DNA of 64,000 nt from Microdochium bolleyi (Eukaryota > Ascomycota > Sordariomycetes > Xylariales > Microdochiaceae). This document shows positions 21,585 to 32,535 of the stretch, piece after piece (position 1 is the first letter of the stretch; every line of letters begins with the position of its first letter). The stretch spans positions 186,001 through 250,000 of the forward strand of contig KQ964263.1 in NCBI GenBank assembly GCA_001566295.1, written 5' to 3'. A program made the position numbers and the translations under genes. Below the pieces are notes generated by a model, which worked only from the letters and a program-made list of their open reading frames with translations, searched no databases and had not been told where the DNA came from.

Positions 21585-23212
21585 CTACGACCGGCCCGGC
21601 ATCCGCGCCGCCTCGACGACGGCCTGCTCTGGCGCCTGCTGCCCGGGCCCGTCCTGCCGCCACTCGGGCCGGTCCAGATAGTGCTCCTTGCGCGCCGTCG
21701 CCGGCATCCCGCCGTCCATAAAGTGCTCCTGCTTGGGCGAGTACAGCACCCGCACCTCCTGCGTCCGCAGGATCGTCATCTCCATCCCGTCGTCGGATCC
21801 CCGCTCCCCGCCGCTGGCCCCTTTGGGCACGATGCTCTCCCGCGACTCGCTCCTCTCGTGCATCTCCGCCAGCTTGACCATCGCGCTCTTCCCCCCGCCG
21901 CCGGAGCCGCCACTGCTACTGCTGCTGCTGTCGATCATGTTGCCCTTGTGCGTGCCGCTGATGGTGGTGATGGTCCGACCAGCCTGCGACCGCCGCGACC
22001 AGATCCCGCCACCGCTGCTTCCACCCCCAGTCCCTCCGCCACCACTACGGCTGCCCGTACCACCGCCACCTCCTCCTTTGGTCGTCATCACCCGCGCCGC
22101 AGCCCGGTGCCAACCGCTCGCGAGCATGCCGTCCAGCACGGGCAGCGACGCGACGAGCAGCTCGAGCGTGAGGTCGACCGACGTCCACACGAGCGTCTCG
22201 GTGTACCCCCAGCTGATGTCCTGCGACGACACGGGCCGCAGCTCGCGCAGCATCCCCGAGCACACGGCCAGCGCGCCGACCAGCCAGATGACGTACAGCC
22301 GGATCTTTTTCGCGCGGTCGATGCGCACCTTCCACAGGAACACGACGGGCGTGGTCAGCAGCACGACCCCCTGCGCGAGGTGCACGCCGGCGAACACGCG
22401 GCTCTGGAAGACATAGTCGACGCATACAGGGGGTTCCGGGGCGCGGCCGTACACGGACAGGTCGCCGTGCGCGTCGATCGGGTTGCACGCGAACAGGTTC
22501 CAGAAGACGGCGAGGAGCACGTACGCAACCACCGTGGCGAGGAAGACGTCGATGAAGATCTGCCAGCGGCGCGAGGCGCGGTAGGCCATGCGCCGCACGA
22601 ACAGGGTGATGGAGAGCTTGGTGAGCCCCACGGCCACGTAGAAGATGGACCGCGCGATCATGGCGCCGTGGAAGCCTATCTTGAACTGCGTGTAGGTCAT
22701 GTCCCACGTGTGCAGGCCCGCGGTGCCCAGAAGGGGAAGGATGATTTGCGTGATGGGGTAGCCGATGGCGACGATCTGCATTGAGGTGAATTAGAGCTTG
22801 TAAGTTGATGGTGATGATACTGGCGACGAGGATGTGCTCCCCAAGGCCGAGGTCAAGACTGAGACAAGGAAAAGAAGAGACTCACCATCGCCAGCAGGAT
22901 AGTCCAGTCGTCCCACCCGAAGCGCAGCACCGAGTCCTTCTTGCCGCGCAGCACGAGCCGCACCGTCGTCGGGATGATCATGGCGAGCAGCACGAGCACG
23001 CTGCCCGCGACGATGGGCACGACGCGCGACTCGAAGACGTACCCCGGCGGCGGCTGCAGCGCGATCACGACCCCGGCCGACGGGTCGACCCCGACGACAC
23101 CCCACATGCGGAACATGCCCTTGGTTACGTAGTAGTCGTCCTCGGTGTTGACCGGCTGCCCGAACATGGCCGACGGCAGCGACGACGACGACAGCGACGA
23201 CGGAGGCGGCAT
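21585..23212 (-). CDS. Rhodopsin-fold integral membrane protein (Pth11-like receptor family)
   Basis: Two exons, complement(join(21585..22775, 22886..23212)), give 505 residues; the intron starts GTGAGT and ends TGCAG, phase 0. Exon 1 carries a glycine/proline-rich extracellular start, a TM segment (VVPIVAGSVLVLLAMIIP) and the RFGWDDW motif typical of the fungal rhodopsin-domain family. Exon 2 holds the remaining TM helices (IVAIGYPITQIILPLLG, FLATVVAYVLLAVFWNLFAC and others; about seven in all). A long Gly/Ser-rich cytoplasmic tail follows. These are seven-helix plasma-membrane proteins often called GPCR-like; ligands are mostly unknown. Pth11 itself carries a CFEM domain, which is not seen here. 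Confidence 0.88.
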
Positions 23213-23883
23213 GGCTGGCAGCGACGCAGACGACGAGGCCCTTTCTCAAAGCGGCAGACGCATCCGTGTATTGATTCGTGTCGCCCTCTCTGTGTCCTCG
23301 GTGAGGATGAACAGCGAAGGGTTTCGCGGTGTTGAAAGCTGTGATGATGGCAGTGAGACTGGGTGGAGCCAGGCCGGGCCGTCGTGGGATCGGAACCAGT
23401 CTTATGGGAACCGCCCTGGGCGGCGGCTGTCAATGATGTCCTGGCCCCCGTCTTGCCAAAGCTGGGGAAGAGGCACGAGAAGGTCGGTCCGAGCGGACGG
23501 GACCACGAGGTAACTTAGTGGGCAGCAAAGAACAGATGAACGCAGGACTCTAATTTCTCCGGCTGGGCGTGGCGCACTACGCCATGCTCGCATGAACGAT
23601 GCCCAGCCCGGGATGCCCTCCCCGCCGATCGCTGGTGCAGCATGGGAGCAGGGCGACCCGTCCGTGCCTCACATGCCCGTTGGCATGCGACTGGGTTTCA
23701 TAGGGCGAGGCGCCGGTCAGCACTAGAGGGGCCCCGGACGGAGTAAAGTGCTGTCGAGCCCAATTCCTGCGAGCAACGCCCCCGAACTCTAAAAGCGCAC
23801 AAGATGATGCAGCGCGTGTGGGCTCGACTGGGCGAGGCTCTCTTAGCGCAGACGTCCAGCCCCGGCGTGGACGACGCTGGTGC

Positions 23884-23904
23884 CTCGATCGATCGAGCCC
23901 GGGC
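23884..23904. repeat. Adjacent perfect palindromes
   Basis: CTCGATCGATCGAG (23884-23897) is a perfect 14-bp palindrome, followed at once by GCCCGGGC (23897-23904), a perfect 8-bp one. They lie about 0.7 kb upstream of the rhodopsin-fold gene. A protein-binding site is possible but unproven. Confidence 0.6.
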
Positions 23905-24596
23905 CCACGGGACCCCCGGTGCCCGGGGAGATCGCCCGGTGGCGTCAGGGGCCCTGTAAGTTGGCAGTAGCGTAGCTTACATGGTCTATCCTAGGACTAG
24001 GCCCGGCTGCCCAGAGCGCCCGCTGGGCAATAGGTTAAATAACGTGGAATGTCCCTCCCCGAAAGTTTTTCCACGGTCATCTCCAGGCTTTGCAGTAGGG
24101 CTGCAGCCACAATCACATCTCCCTGAGGCCCCCTGGACGCTGGAAGCCGCTCGCGCATGGATGGTGACGATTGATGCTCGATACTCGGACTGTTTAGATA
24201 GGTGGTGCTAGGCAGGGGAGGAGAGGAGCGCCACGGCTGGGCTGTTTTCTGCGAAAAGATCTCCTGCCAGGATCGGCCAAGAGCCCAAATCCCTGGAGAG
24301 ATCTGTCCGTGCATCGGGCGATTTCCACGATCGCCGACTTGGCTCGCCTAGGGGGACCCTGCATCACATCAGAAGCGTTGGGCCCCAACCGCTTGATGCT
24401 CGGGCTTCAGATCGTGCAAAGCTCCTCATCGTCGGGTGACGGGGGCTTTTCATGGGAGAGCACCCTGCGCAGCCAAGCGTGGTTAAGCACTGCACGAAAA
24501 TTCGCCACGCATTCAACAACCTCGAAGCCGCAAATTGCTCCTCTGGCGCCCTGGGTCAGGGGCCAGGAAGACATGATGCCGGGGGCCCCTCTTGCT

Positions 24597-24597
<1 letters not shown>

Positions 24598-24633
<36 letters not shown>
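24598..24633. repeat. CTGG tetranucleotide tandem repeat
   Basis: Nine perfect CTGG units in non-coding sequence. This is a simple microsatellite, likely polymorphic. Confidence 0.95.
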
Positions 24634-24634
<1 letters not shown>

Positions 24635-27600
24635 CTCTTTGCGGCTAGCCTAGTTGTCTCAGGGGTAAGTCAATCGCCCTGACAGACGAAGACCAACCCA
24701 GGTCCGCCCTACTGAGATGTCTGGAATCTTGTTGGGCACAAGTCCGCAAACAAGCACGTGGAGGCATGAGATGCTGGGGAGATTGGGTTGCACTGGTCTT
24801 CATGTCGGTGGACTTGGCCACGCTTGAACAGCGGGTCGCTTCTGTGCTCTTAAAGAGCAGAGCTCGTCTCAACCGCCAGTGGTTATTGAACCGGTGAATG
24901 TTAGTTCTCTGCTAAGTCGGTTGATATCTTTCCATATCGGGAGGCTGCTACCTCCTGCAGCCACGAACAACCCTCTCCATCCGCCAGCAACGATGCCGAT
25001 AGGCTGTATCGCTTCCATGTATTGGGGTAGGCACCCACACCGACCAGGGCAGATCCGGGGTCCAGGTACCTGGGGGGACACCAGGCCGGGCGGAGTTCTG
25101 CAGCTGGACGCCTCCTGCACTCCGCGCGCATAAGCATTGCCGTCTCATAACGCGCGGCTTGCCCTCCATTGTCGCAGCACGCTAAGCTTGTCCCCCTTTT
25201 CCGACTTCCCCTCGGCGGCGCGGAGGGTATGGTTAAAAGACAGGTTTGCACATGAGACAAAAGTACACGAGCCAGCACTAGATCCGTCGGCGCCATCAAC
25301 CGTGGCGTCGGAACCCGCCCTATCACGAGGAAGCAGCTCATGCACAGCCGGGTTCCGTGATAGCGCCCCCTGATTGACCAAATCGCCGGCCCGGAGTCGC
25401 GGGAGATCATCCGCCCCCCTCTCTTCCCCACCAGGGAAGTAAGCAAGGAAGCGAACGCAGGCCCCATCTACGCCCGTCAAATTAACAATGGCTAAAATCG
25501 TCCGAGGGCCCTTCCACAAGGCGGATCCCGACTTCCCCAGCGTGATATCTTCAAACCCCGCAGGGTCCCTGGTTTCTCGATATGTGCGTGCGTGGGATGC
25601 ACACTTACGTCTGAGCGGCTCGCGCTGGGCCACGACGGGGATGGTTCGCACCAGCGCTCCCAGCTTCTGTGAGAAACACGCCTTGCCATGCGCACGCAAG
25701 GAGGCATCCAGATTATTCAGGTTGTAGGTCTTCTTCCGGGGGTAGAAACAGCAACGCACAAACAACCACAACAACAAAACGCCACGGCCTGGACTTAACA
25801 ATAGCTAGTCTTGGGCCGTCGTGGCTACGAAACAGCTTAACCTCGCAAACCAATCCGATATCAGACAAGAGGGCCGCCCCCCTTATTAGAACAACCGTAT
25901 GTCCTAGGGCCCTCGGAAGCTGCCGGACTCGGGACATCGGCTCCCACCAATGGTCCCTTTTCCCACTTAAATTAGAGAGCCCCGGCCTAGATATCGGCGG
26001 CAGATATCTGCGGCAAGTTCGAGACTAGCTATACTAGTGACGAGACCGTGATCTGGAACAAGAAAAGAACTCGCCCGCGCTATAGTTATAGCTAGTCCCT
26101 CGACCCCTGGGCCTGGCACCGCCGTCCGTCGATCGGTCCATCGCCAGGTCCGACAGAACGCACTAAGGATAGGGCAGACTCCTCCCAATCCAGGGGATGA
26201 TTGCGCTTTTCCCCAGAGGTTAACGCCTCGGTGCGGTGGTGTGCAAGGGGTTGTTGCTGTCATAATGGTAGGCTTCGAAAGAGACAGAGCTCGTGGCGAA
26301 CGGAAAAGGCTAGAGTAGACAGCCACTGTTCTTCTCTACTTCGAAGCGCAGGGCATCGGAAATTTCAGGACCAGATCATGCCGCCGGCGTGGCGATAATT
26401 AGTCATTGACTAATGCGGGCGGTCTCGTTGGAGAGGTAACATTAGCAAGATTGCACTTTCCGGAAGGGTCGATTTGCTATCCCATCTGCACGAGAATGAA
26501 GGAGCTTGTTTGCCACATCGCGGCCGCATGTTCTCCAATGTCGCGGGGGCGGGGGACCTGTGCCCTCGACATTGGGAGATTACGAGGCTCGGCGATGGCC
26601 GTCACAACGTCCCAGGGCTAAAGGCATCAGTGTCGATGTTTCCATCCACTGTCTTGTCACGCTATGGAGGTAGGTACTGTAGGTTAGAAACCGTCTGCTA
26701 CTCTCAGTGATACCAGATCCCCCATCTTCCTCGACTTGTCACGGCGAGACTGGCGACCCTTCTGCCTCTCTTCACTGCCTCGACGTCGAGCACCACTACG
26801 GAATTATGAAAAAATTATGCCGATGGGGTTGGCTGCTCCTGGTTGGTTTGTGTACGGGTTTTCTTGCAGGCACAGAAGTCAAATGAAATCACAAGCGCGG
26901 TGGCAATCTGAGCACGAGCCCAGGATCAAGATACCTCTGGAAAGGCGTGCGCACGAAGGGTCGCGTATCGCTGCCTAGTAGTCCAGGGGCGACCATGATC
27001 ACCAACCAACCATCTCTGCTCCAGATGCCTTTCGTAAATACACGAAGATGAATACCCGACTCACACCAGGTCATGAAGTTCTCAAAAGATTGGCAAGGGA
27101 GATTCTTCACACGCTCCATACCAGTCAGAGCGCGCCAGCTCTGCCGCCCCACAATCTAGATTATATATCGCAATGGAATTCAGAGTGCGGGCGGAAGACC
27201 CTTCGTATGTGAATACACCCGTGCAGCTCCGGACGAGATCTTGGTGGAAAGGTGGCGATGAAAGCCTGGCAAGCTGGAACAAGCGCGAAGTTCGTTCTCT
27301 GGATATGATGTTGAGAAGCTGGTCAACTGATAATTTGTGCTCGTTGTTTTACCCAGGACAGGGAAAGTCTGGAAAAAAAACAAAAAGACGCAAATTGTAT
27401 TCATGTCCCCTGCGCGGACGACGTCTTTGAGGCTAATACCCGTGATCCACGACTTTGCTAATTCGCACACAATTGATGCCCCAAATCGGAAATGTCGGAT
27501 GCACGCTTTCAGATTTGCGATGATGCATAGGGTATTTAACTAGCAGGAACATAGAAATAAACGGAGAAAAATGCTCAAAACCCGAAGGTCAGCCTAATTA

Positions 27601-27819
27601 ACCGCAAAATCGAAGTCGTGTCAGCGGCACATGCTGCGCCGCATGGTATGGCGCCCAAGAGGCCAGGAGGACTATGTGGGCTACCTGCAGGCACCAGCCA
27701 GCCAGTCACCTTGCCGGTGGTGGTGCCACCGCCATTGAATAACCAAAACCTGTGCTCACCCAAATTCCTCTCTCACGCTTGCATTATTCAAGCGGCAACC
27801 CAGACCTATTTTGCCGAAA

Positions 27820-29580
27820 ATGGAGGAGCCCCAAGTCAGACACGGCGCCAGCTTCCGCGATCTGCCCTACGAAGTCTTCGGCATCATCGTCAACTCTCTT
27901 GGCGACCACCCGCGCTCGCTCAAAGCCCTGCGGCTCGTGAGCACGCACCATGACGACCAAATCGTGCATCACCTCTTTCGCCGCGTCTCACTGTCGATGC
28001 TGAAGACCAGCGTCCACAGCTTCACCAGCATCGCCGCGCACCCGCACCTCGCAAGACATGTCCGGGTGCTCCTCTGGCAGGATTTGCCCAGCACGGACCA
28101 TCTCTCCATGTTCGAGGACGAGATCAGAGAAGCCGGCCCGCAGAGGGACAGCAGAAGACTAGCAGAGCTGTTCCGGCTGCGCGAACAGGTGCGTGACCGT
28201 GTCGCGAGCGCCTGTTGGATGCGCGACGTGGACGGCGCGCTGCTGTGGCACCGCGCGTACTTCACGGTCTCCAGCGAGTACTTCCGGTCGTGGTTCGTCC
28301 CTGCGCTGGCCAGCATGCCGCAGCTGAACAAGCTCGTCATCGAGGCGATGCACCGGTCTACCAGGATCAGGGGTGTCGTGGATCCCCGAGACGGCAAGAG
28401 GCCTGTGACGGCTGAGATGCTGAGCGACCCCAACGTGCCGCGGGCTGTGCGGCGGGTGAACAGGAGGAGTCCACAGATGGGGGAAGCGGCTTCGATGTTG
28501 ACCGAGACCATCAGGCAGAAACTGGAAGAGCACGTCTGCGAGCATTCGCGGCTGCAGGCGGAGTCGAGGGCGCTCGCGAGCGTGTGGGAGACCAACACGG
28601 AAGACTCTGCGGTCTACAACTCCTTCACCTACGGCACGGTCCAGCGCGATCTGTGGTCCAACGTGACAAGCTTGGACCTGAAGATTGACCGGGTCGACGC
28701 GGCGACCATGCGGGACGTGTGCGGCGCGCTCTCCGCCGCGCGGGGCCTGACAAGGCTGGGTCTGATATCAGAGACGCGGCGAGAGGCTTCTTCGACAGGC
28801 TTTGCCACTGCTGCGGCCGAGGACTTTCTCCTTTACTTCAGCGAAGCAGACACTACCATTCACAATCTGCAGTACTTGCGACTCGAGAAGCTCAACTTCT
28901 CCACGGACCAGCTCGTCAGCTTCGTCTGGGCTCACCGGGCAACTCTAATTGGGCTGGGCATCTGCGACTGCGCCGTGAGCCACGCCGACATCGAGGTCTT
29001 GAGGGAGAACAGGTGCCCGGCATTTGTGCACTCGACCGTACAAGTGCGTCCATGGCAGAGCCAATCCTCGTATATCTACCGGTGGCCTCTGGCGACGGCG
29101 CCAGGGGATCAGACTGCTCGAGGCTGTGTTGCACCACTCGCACGGTCGCAGCCGAGGCCTGGCGGCCGACCACAGCACATGTATGCTGGCTCCTCGGTCA
29201 GTCTCTTCGTCGAGCCGTACCGGTTCTCGGCCGAGGCGTTCCGGCACCGTTGGATGTGGGCGCGGACAGAGGGCGACGAGACGGTGTACTACTGGCCGGC
29301 GACGGGAGCGCTGAGCGAGCCAACGTCGGTGTGGAAGCTGACGCACGGGGCGAGCGGCGAGACGAGGTATGGCAGTGACCCGCGTGTCTTCTGGCCCGAC
29401 TGGGACGAAGACCAAGCGGGGGATGCGGCCGAGCCGACGCCGTTCTGTCGCGAGTTCAGGAAATTTGTGAACAGGGTGAGATGGACGTATCGGTGCCACC
29501 CGCCGGTCAAGGTTCCCAAAGGAGCAACCAGGTTCGACGAGGCCGTCCAGCAAGAGCTTGTGAGGCAGCAAGTCTGGTAG
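27820..29580 (+). CDS. F-box protein with LRR-like middle and YYWP/PTPF C-terminal module (array copy 1)
   Basis: One exon, 586 residues from the ATG at 27820. The F-box-like start is DLPYEVFGIIVNSLGDHPRS, followed by LKALRLVSTHHD and PHLARHVRVLLWQD. The middle has leucine-rich spacing (NVTSLDLKIDRV, LQYLRLEKLNF). The C-terminus has a block shared with copy 2: HRWMWARTEGD, VYYWP, VWKL, RYGSDP, EPTPF and VKVP. The F-box suggests an SCF ubiquitin ligase adaptor; the substrate is unknown. It is the first of three same-strand paralogs spaced by less than 200 bases. A fourth full-length and a fifth partial relative lie at 12.5-14.6 kb and lack the C-terminal block. Confidence 0.8.
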   Translation: MEEPQVRHGASFRDLPYEVFGIIVNSLGDHPRSLKALRLVSTHHDDQIVHHLFRRVSLSMLKTSVHSFTSIAAHPHLARHVRVLLWQDLPSTDHLSMFEDEIREAGPQRDSRRLAELFRLREQVRDRVASACWMRDVDGALLWHRAYFTVSSEYFRSWFVPALASMPQLNKLVIEAMHRSTRIRGVVDPRDGKRPVTAEMLSDPNVPRAVRRVNRRSPQMGEAASMLTETIRQKLEEHVCEHSRLQAESRALASVWETNTEDSAVYNSFTYGTVQRDLWSNVTSLDLKIDRVDAATMRDVCGALSAARGLTRLGLISETRREASSTGFATAAAEDFLLYFSEADTTIHNLQYLRLEKLNFSTDQLVSFVWAHRATLIGLGICDCAVSHADIEVLRENRCPAFVHSTVQVRPWQSQSSYIYRWPLATAPGDQTARGCVAPLARSQPRPGGRPQHMYAGSSVSLFVEPYRFSAEAFRHRWMWARTEGDETVYYWPATGALSEPTSVWKLTHGASGETRYGSDPRVFWPDWDEDQAGDAAEPTPFCREFRKFVNRVRWTYRCHPPVKVPKGATRFDEAVQQELVRQQVW

Positions 29581-29755
29581 CCTGAAGGCGAAGTCGGCAG
29601 GAGCTATCCTGCGCGGTTCCGGTCGTGCCTGCCATCGTGCTGCGCACCAGCTTTCCATCAACCACCCACCGCCTTCTCCTTTGCCTCCAAAGGCCAGGCT
29701 CATCGGCCCTTACCATCACCCCTCGGGCAAACCACAGTCGATAATAGCATCGACC

Positions 29756-31606
29756 ATGGCCGAGGCACAACCAAGCCCGCCAGACCACAGACGAGCGCAC
29801 TTGTCCGCACTGCCTCCCGAACTCCTCGACTGCATTGTCGCGCATCTCAACGGCCAGGATCTCAAGGCCCCCAGACTGTGCAGAACCAACAACGACCCGA
29901 CAATCTTGCGATACCTGTTCCGCCATGTCCGACTTTCTGCCCTTCATCACGACCGCCACACGTTCCTCACCATCGCCTCACAACCACATCTAGCAAACAA
30001 TGTTCAATGCCTTGACTGGATCCAGTACCCTGTTAACATTACGCACTGTGCATTCTGGTTACACTCAAGCACAAAGAGCCGCCTGGCCCGTACGGACAAC
30101 AAATGGCAAGGACTCGCCGTTGTATTCTCCGCGGCCTGCTGGCTACGACCTAGGACTGAGGGGCCTAACCTGGGCATGGAGGACTCACGGAACACTCGCA
30201 GGACATGGAGTGCATTTCTTCCGTCGCTAGTCTCCGCCCTGAGAGCGATGCCAAGACTAGACACAATCGAGGTGTCCGACCCCCGGGTGTCGCGTGCTAC
30301 TGGAACACGGGAACTTGACACCCATCTCACAGACCTCTGCGGGGATGTAATCTCACAAATTAACAACTCTGCTGGCGGTAAGTATACCATCTCTCAAGAT
30401 TATCTCCACCATGCTTTAGAGAGTGTCAGGGATCAGAACACCAGCATCTGCAATGTCTCATTCGCGGTTCGTAGCTGGTTTCGCAATCCATTTGACACCA
30501 CATTCTTCGGGCCACTCAGAGGAAAACCGCTGGAGAGTCTTGAAAGCCTCTCATTGAGTTTCGAGGATGTGGAAAGCAGCTGTGTCGCAAGGGCGATGAA
30601 TGAGCTGCTCTTCGCAGACGGACTTGAAGCACTAATGGTCAGGTCCGACTTCCGACGTATGGCGAGCAAGTTTACTATCGAGCAAGCAAGCTTAAACCTT
30701 GCGACCTATTTCTTTGGGACTTTCCACGAACGACAGTCAGCTTGGAAAGCCTTGAATAATCTGTGCCTTGCTGACTTCAAAGTCGAAGTGCCGAACTTGG
30801 TCCACCTCGTCGGTCTACTCACTCCCACTCTTCAACGGTTGTATCTCCATAGGTGTGGCACGACAATCGCGCATATCGACGCCCTAGCCCTCCTCGGAGG
30901 CTTGCAGCTGGAGGTTTTTGAGATCTACGAACCGGGTGCAACAGGGAATCTCAACCGTGACGAGATCCTCTCATACCTTGATCAAGCTGGACAGCGAGGG
31001 GCTCGCAATAGCTCTGTCCTCGACAGTATTGGCGTCTCTGGGTTGACTAAGGACTCCCTAGTCGACACTAACCTTGGTGGCCTTGCCGAAGAGTACGTTG
31101 TCGACCATTCCTTTCTGAATAGGCGCCGCATCAAAAGCTTTGCACATGAGCAGGGCCTTGCTCACCGGTGGCTCTGGGGTCGGGAGTCACCCGGCGGTCC
31201 TGTCTACTACTGGCCTTGGGCGGAGGGAGAACGGACTGTCTTGTGGGACCTTGTTGGACGCCCAGCCATCCCAGGCTACAGGTACGGCGAGGATCCTTAC
31301 GGCGAGCACCCAGGCTGGGACGTGCGGAGAGGTGACAAGGCGGTGCCGACTCCGTTCGGTGCTTCTCTCCGGACTTTTGTCCATGAGGACGTGGACAGCC
31401 TGGGCGCAGCGTTGGTGGATGGGCGTGTCAAGGTTCCATCGCACGCGCTAGAGTTCACTGCGGAAATGGAGCAGTCGCTCATTCAAGACGGCAAGTGGCG
31501 CCAGGTCTCAACGTCGGGAGGAAAGCGTGGTCGGACCGAGAGGAGAGGGTTGGGTATTGCTCATAGTGCGAGGAGTAGAGAAGCAGCGACCCATGAGATG
31601 GGCTGA
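29756..31606 (+). CDS. F-box protein with LRR-like middle and YYWP/PTPF C-terminal module (array copy 2)
   Basis: One exon, 616 residues from the ATG at 29756. F-box: ALPPELLDCIVAHLNGQDLK, then PHLANNVQCLDWIQYP. The LRR-like middle contains LTPTLQRLYLHRCGTTIAHI and DALALLGGLQLEVFEIYEP, matching blocks in the minus-strand relatives (AHLDALATVPNLHLRILDVF). The C-terminal block has HRWLWGRE, VYYWPWAEG, VLWDLV, RYGEDP, VPTPF and VKVP. It is intact across the point where the 13.8-kb paralog is frameshifted. The role as an SCF adaptor is inferred from the F-box. Confidence 0.82.
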   Translation: MAEAQPSPPDHRRAHLSALPPELLDCIVAHLNGQDLKAPRLCRTNNDPTILRYLFRHVRLSALHHDRHTFLTIASQPHLANNVQCLDWIQYPVNITHCAFWLHSSTKSRLARTDNKWQGLAVVFSAACWLRPRTEGPNLGMEDSRNTRRTWSAFLPSLVSALRAMPRLDTIEVSDPRVSRATGTRELDTHLTDLCGDVISQINNSAGGKYTISQDYLHHALESVRDQNTSICNVSFAVRSWFRNPFDTTFFGPLRGKPLESLESLSLSFEDVESSCVARAMNELLFADGLEALMVRSDFRRMASKFTIEQASLNLATYFFGTFHERQSAWKALNNLCLADFKVEVPNLVHLVGLLTPTLQRLYLHRCGTTIAHIDALALLGGLQLEVFEIYEPGATGNLNRDEILSYLDQAGQRGARNSSVLDSIGVSGLTKDSLVDTNLGGLAEEYVVDHSFLNRRRIKSFAHEQGLAHRWLWGRESPGGPVYYWPWAEGERTVLWDLVGRPAIPGYRYGEDPYGEHPGWDVRRGDKAVPTPFGASLRTFVHEDVDSLGAALVDGRVKVPSHALEFTAEMEQSLIQDGKWRQVSTSGGKRGRTERRGLGIAHSARSREAATHEMG

Positions 31607-31787
31607 ATGACGAAACATCATTCCTCCATACAGGTTGTTGCCCGGAATGTCTGTTGCCACTCCAGCTCCCCAAGCCTCGCTCTTCGATTCCCGATACCTT
31701 CAACAACCATCCCCAAAAACCTCAAGCCCGTTTCCATCGTCCGCATTCCGAACTTGCCACTCATCGTGATGAGCTACTGTCGTCGCC

Positions 31788-32204
31788 ATGACAGACGCCC
31801 CAGTAACACTACCAAGCGCCACTAATGCCGGCAACGCCAGCACCAACCTGTCGCGTCTCCCGCCAGAGATCTTCGACAAGATTGCGATCAACCTCGCCGG
31901 ACGCGACCTCAAGGCTCTCCGGCACGTCGAGACCAACCATAACCCGACTGTCGTCAGACATCTCTTCGGGACAATCGGGCTCTCGCCACTGAACCGCGAC
32001 CGTCACGCATTCCTCAGCATCGCCTCACTGCCACACCTTGCGAGACATGTTCGGCAGTTGGACTGGGTGGTTTACCCGAACGGAATGCACACCATTGTTG
32101 CTACCGTAGCGATGCTTGGAGCAATCCTGATGTTAGCTTATGGGCCACGACCGAGCATCAGGGTCGAGAGGAGGCCCGAGGGACCGCATGTGGTATTGTG
32201 GTGA
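31788..32204 (+). pseudogene. Truncated F-box paralog (array copy 3)
   Basis: The 138-residue frame starts like copies 1 and 2 (RLPPEIFDKIAINLAGRDLK, HLARHVRQLDWVVYPN). After about residue 100 it turns into unrelated sequence and stops. No LRR or C-terminal block follows. A later open frame (to 32458) shares no clear similarity with the family. This is probably a decayed or incompletely duplicated third copy; a short expressed F-box-only protein is the alternative. Confidence 0.6.
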
Positions 32205-32535
32205 CGAGTCAGGAGACAGTGTTCGGGATGGGCGCAGAAAAACAAGAGGACCGCAGCAGTGTAGCCACACGCATCTCGTCGCGGCAAATGACGGTAGTCG
32301 TCCAATGCCAAATCCAGGAACATGAGTTTGAGTTCACAATCAACGATGGCCGTCAATCTCTTATCGATCTTGAAACCCTGTATCAGTTTAATGATCTACC
32401 AGGTCTTATTGATCGCTCAACCACACATTCATGGACCAGAGGGAAGATAATACTCTGATCCACCACTCATGATACCAACGCGAGACTTGCCAATTACCAT
32501 GTGCCTCCCATTATCACACAAGATAAGAACTTCTG
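32205..32535. other. Convergent spacer, possibly remnant of F-box copy 3
   Basis: This lies between the broken third F-box copy (plus) and the amidohydrolase stop (minus). It has open but unrecognisable frames and may be the eroded tail of the F-box copy. Confidence 0.4.

Larger units (their letters stand above)
23213..27819. other. 4.6-kb gene-poor region
   Basis: I find no convincing gene on either strand. The longest open frame (minus, about 25145-25801) has no recognisable domain, and its composition looks like chance. Stop codons are frequent in all frames and there are no terminal repeats of an intact transposon. Features present are paired palindromes at 23884-23904 and a CTGG tandem repeat at 24598-24633. 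It separates the receptor gene from the F-box array. Confidence 0.6.

Noticed and set aside
21681..22784. 367-residue plus-strand frame across the rhodopsin-fold gene
   Set aside because: The antisense of a seven-helix protein with clear motifs on the minus strand; Arg/His/Pro-rich composition.
25145..25801. 218-residue minus-strand frame in the gene-poor region
   Set aside because: No domain, signal peptide or splice context; the frame length is plausible by chance in GC-rich DNA.
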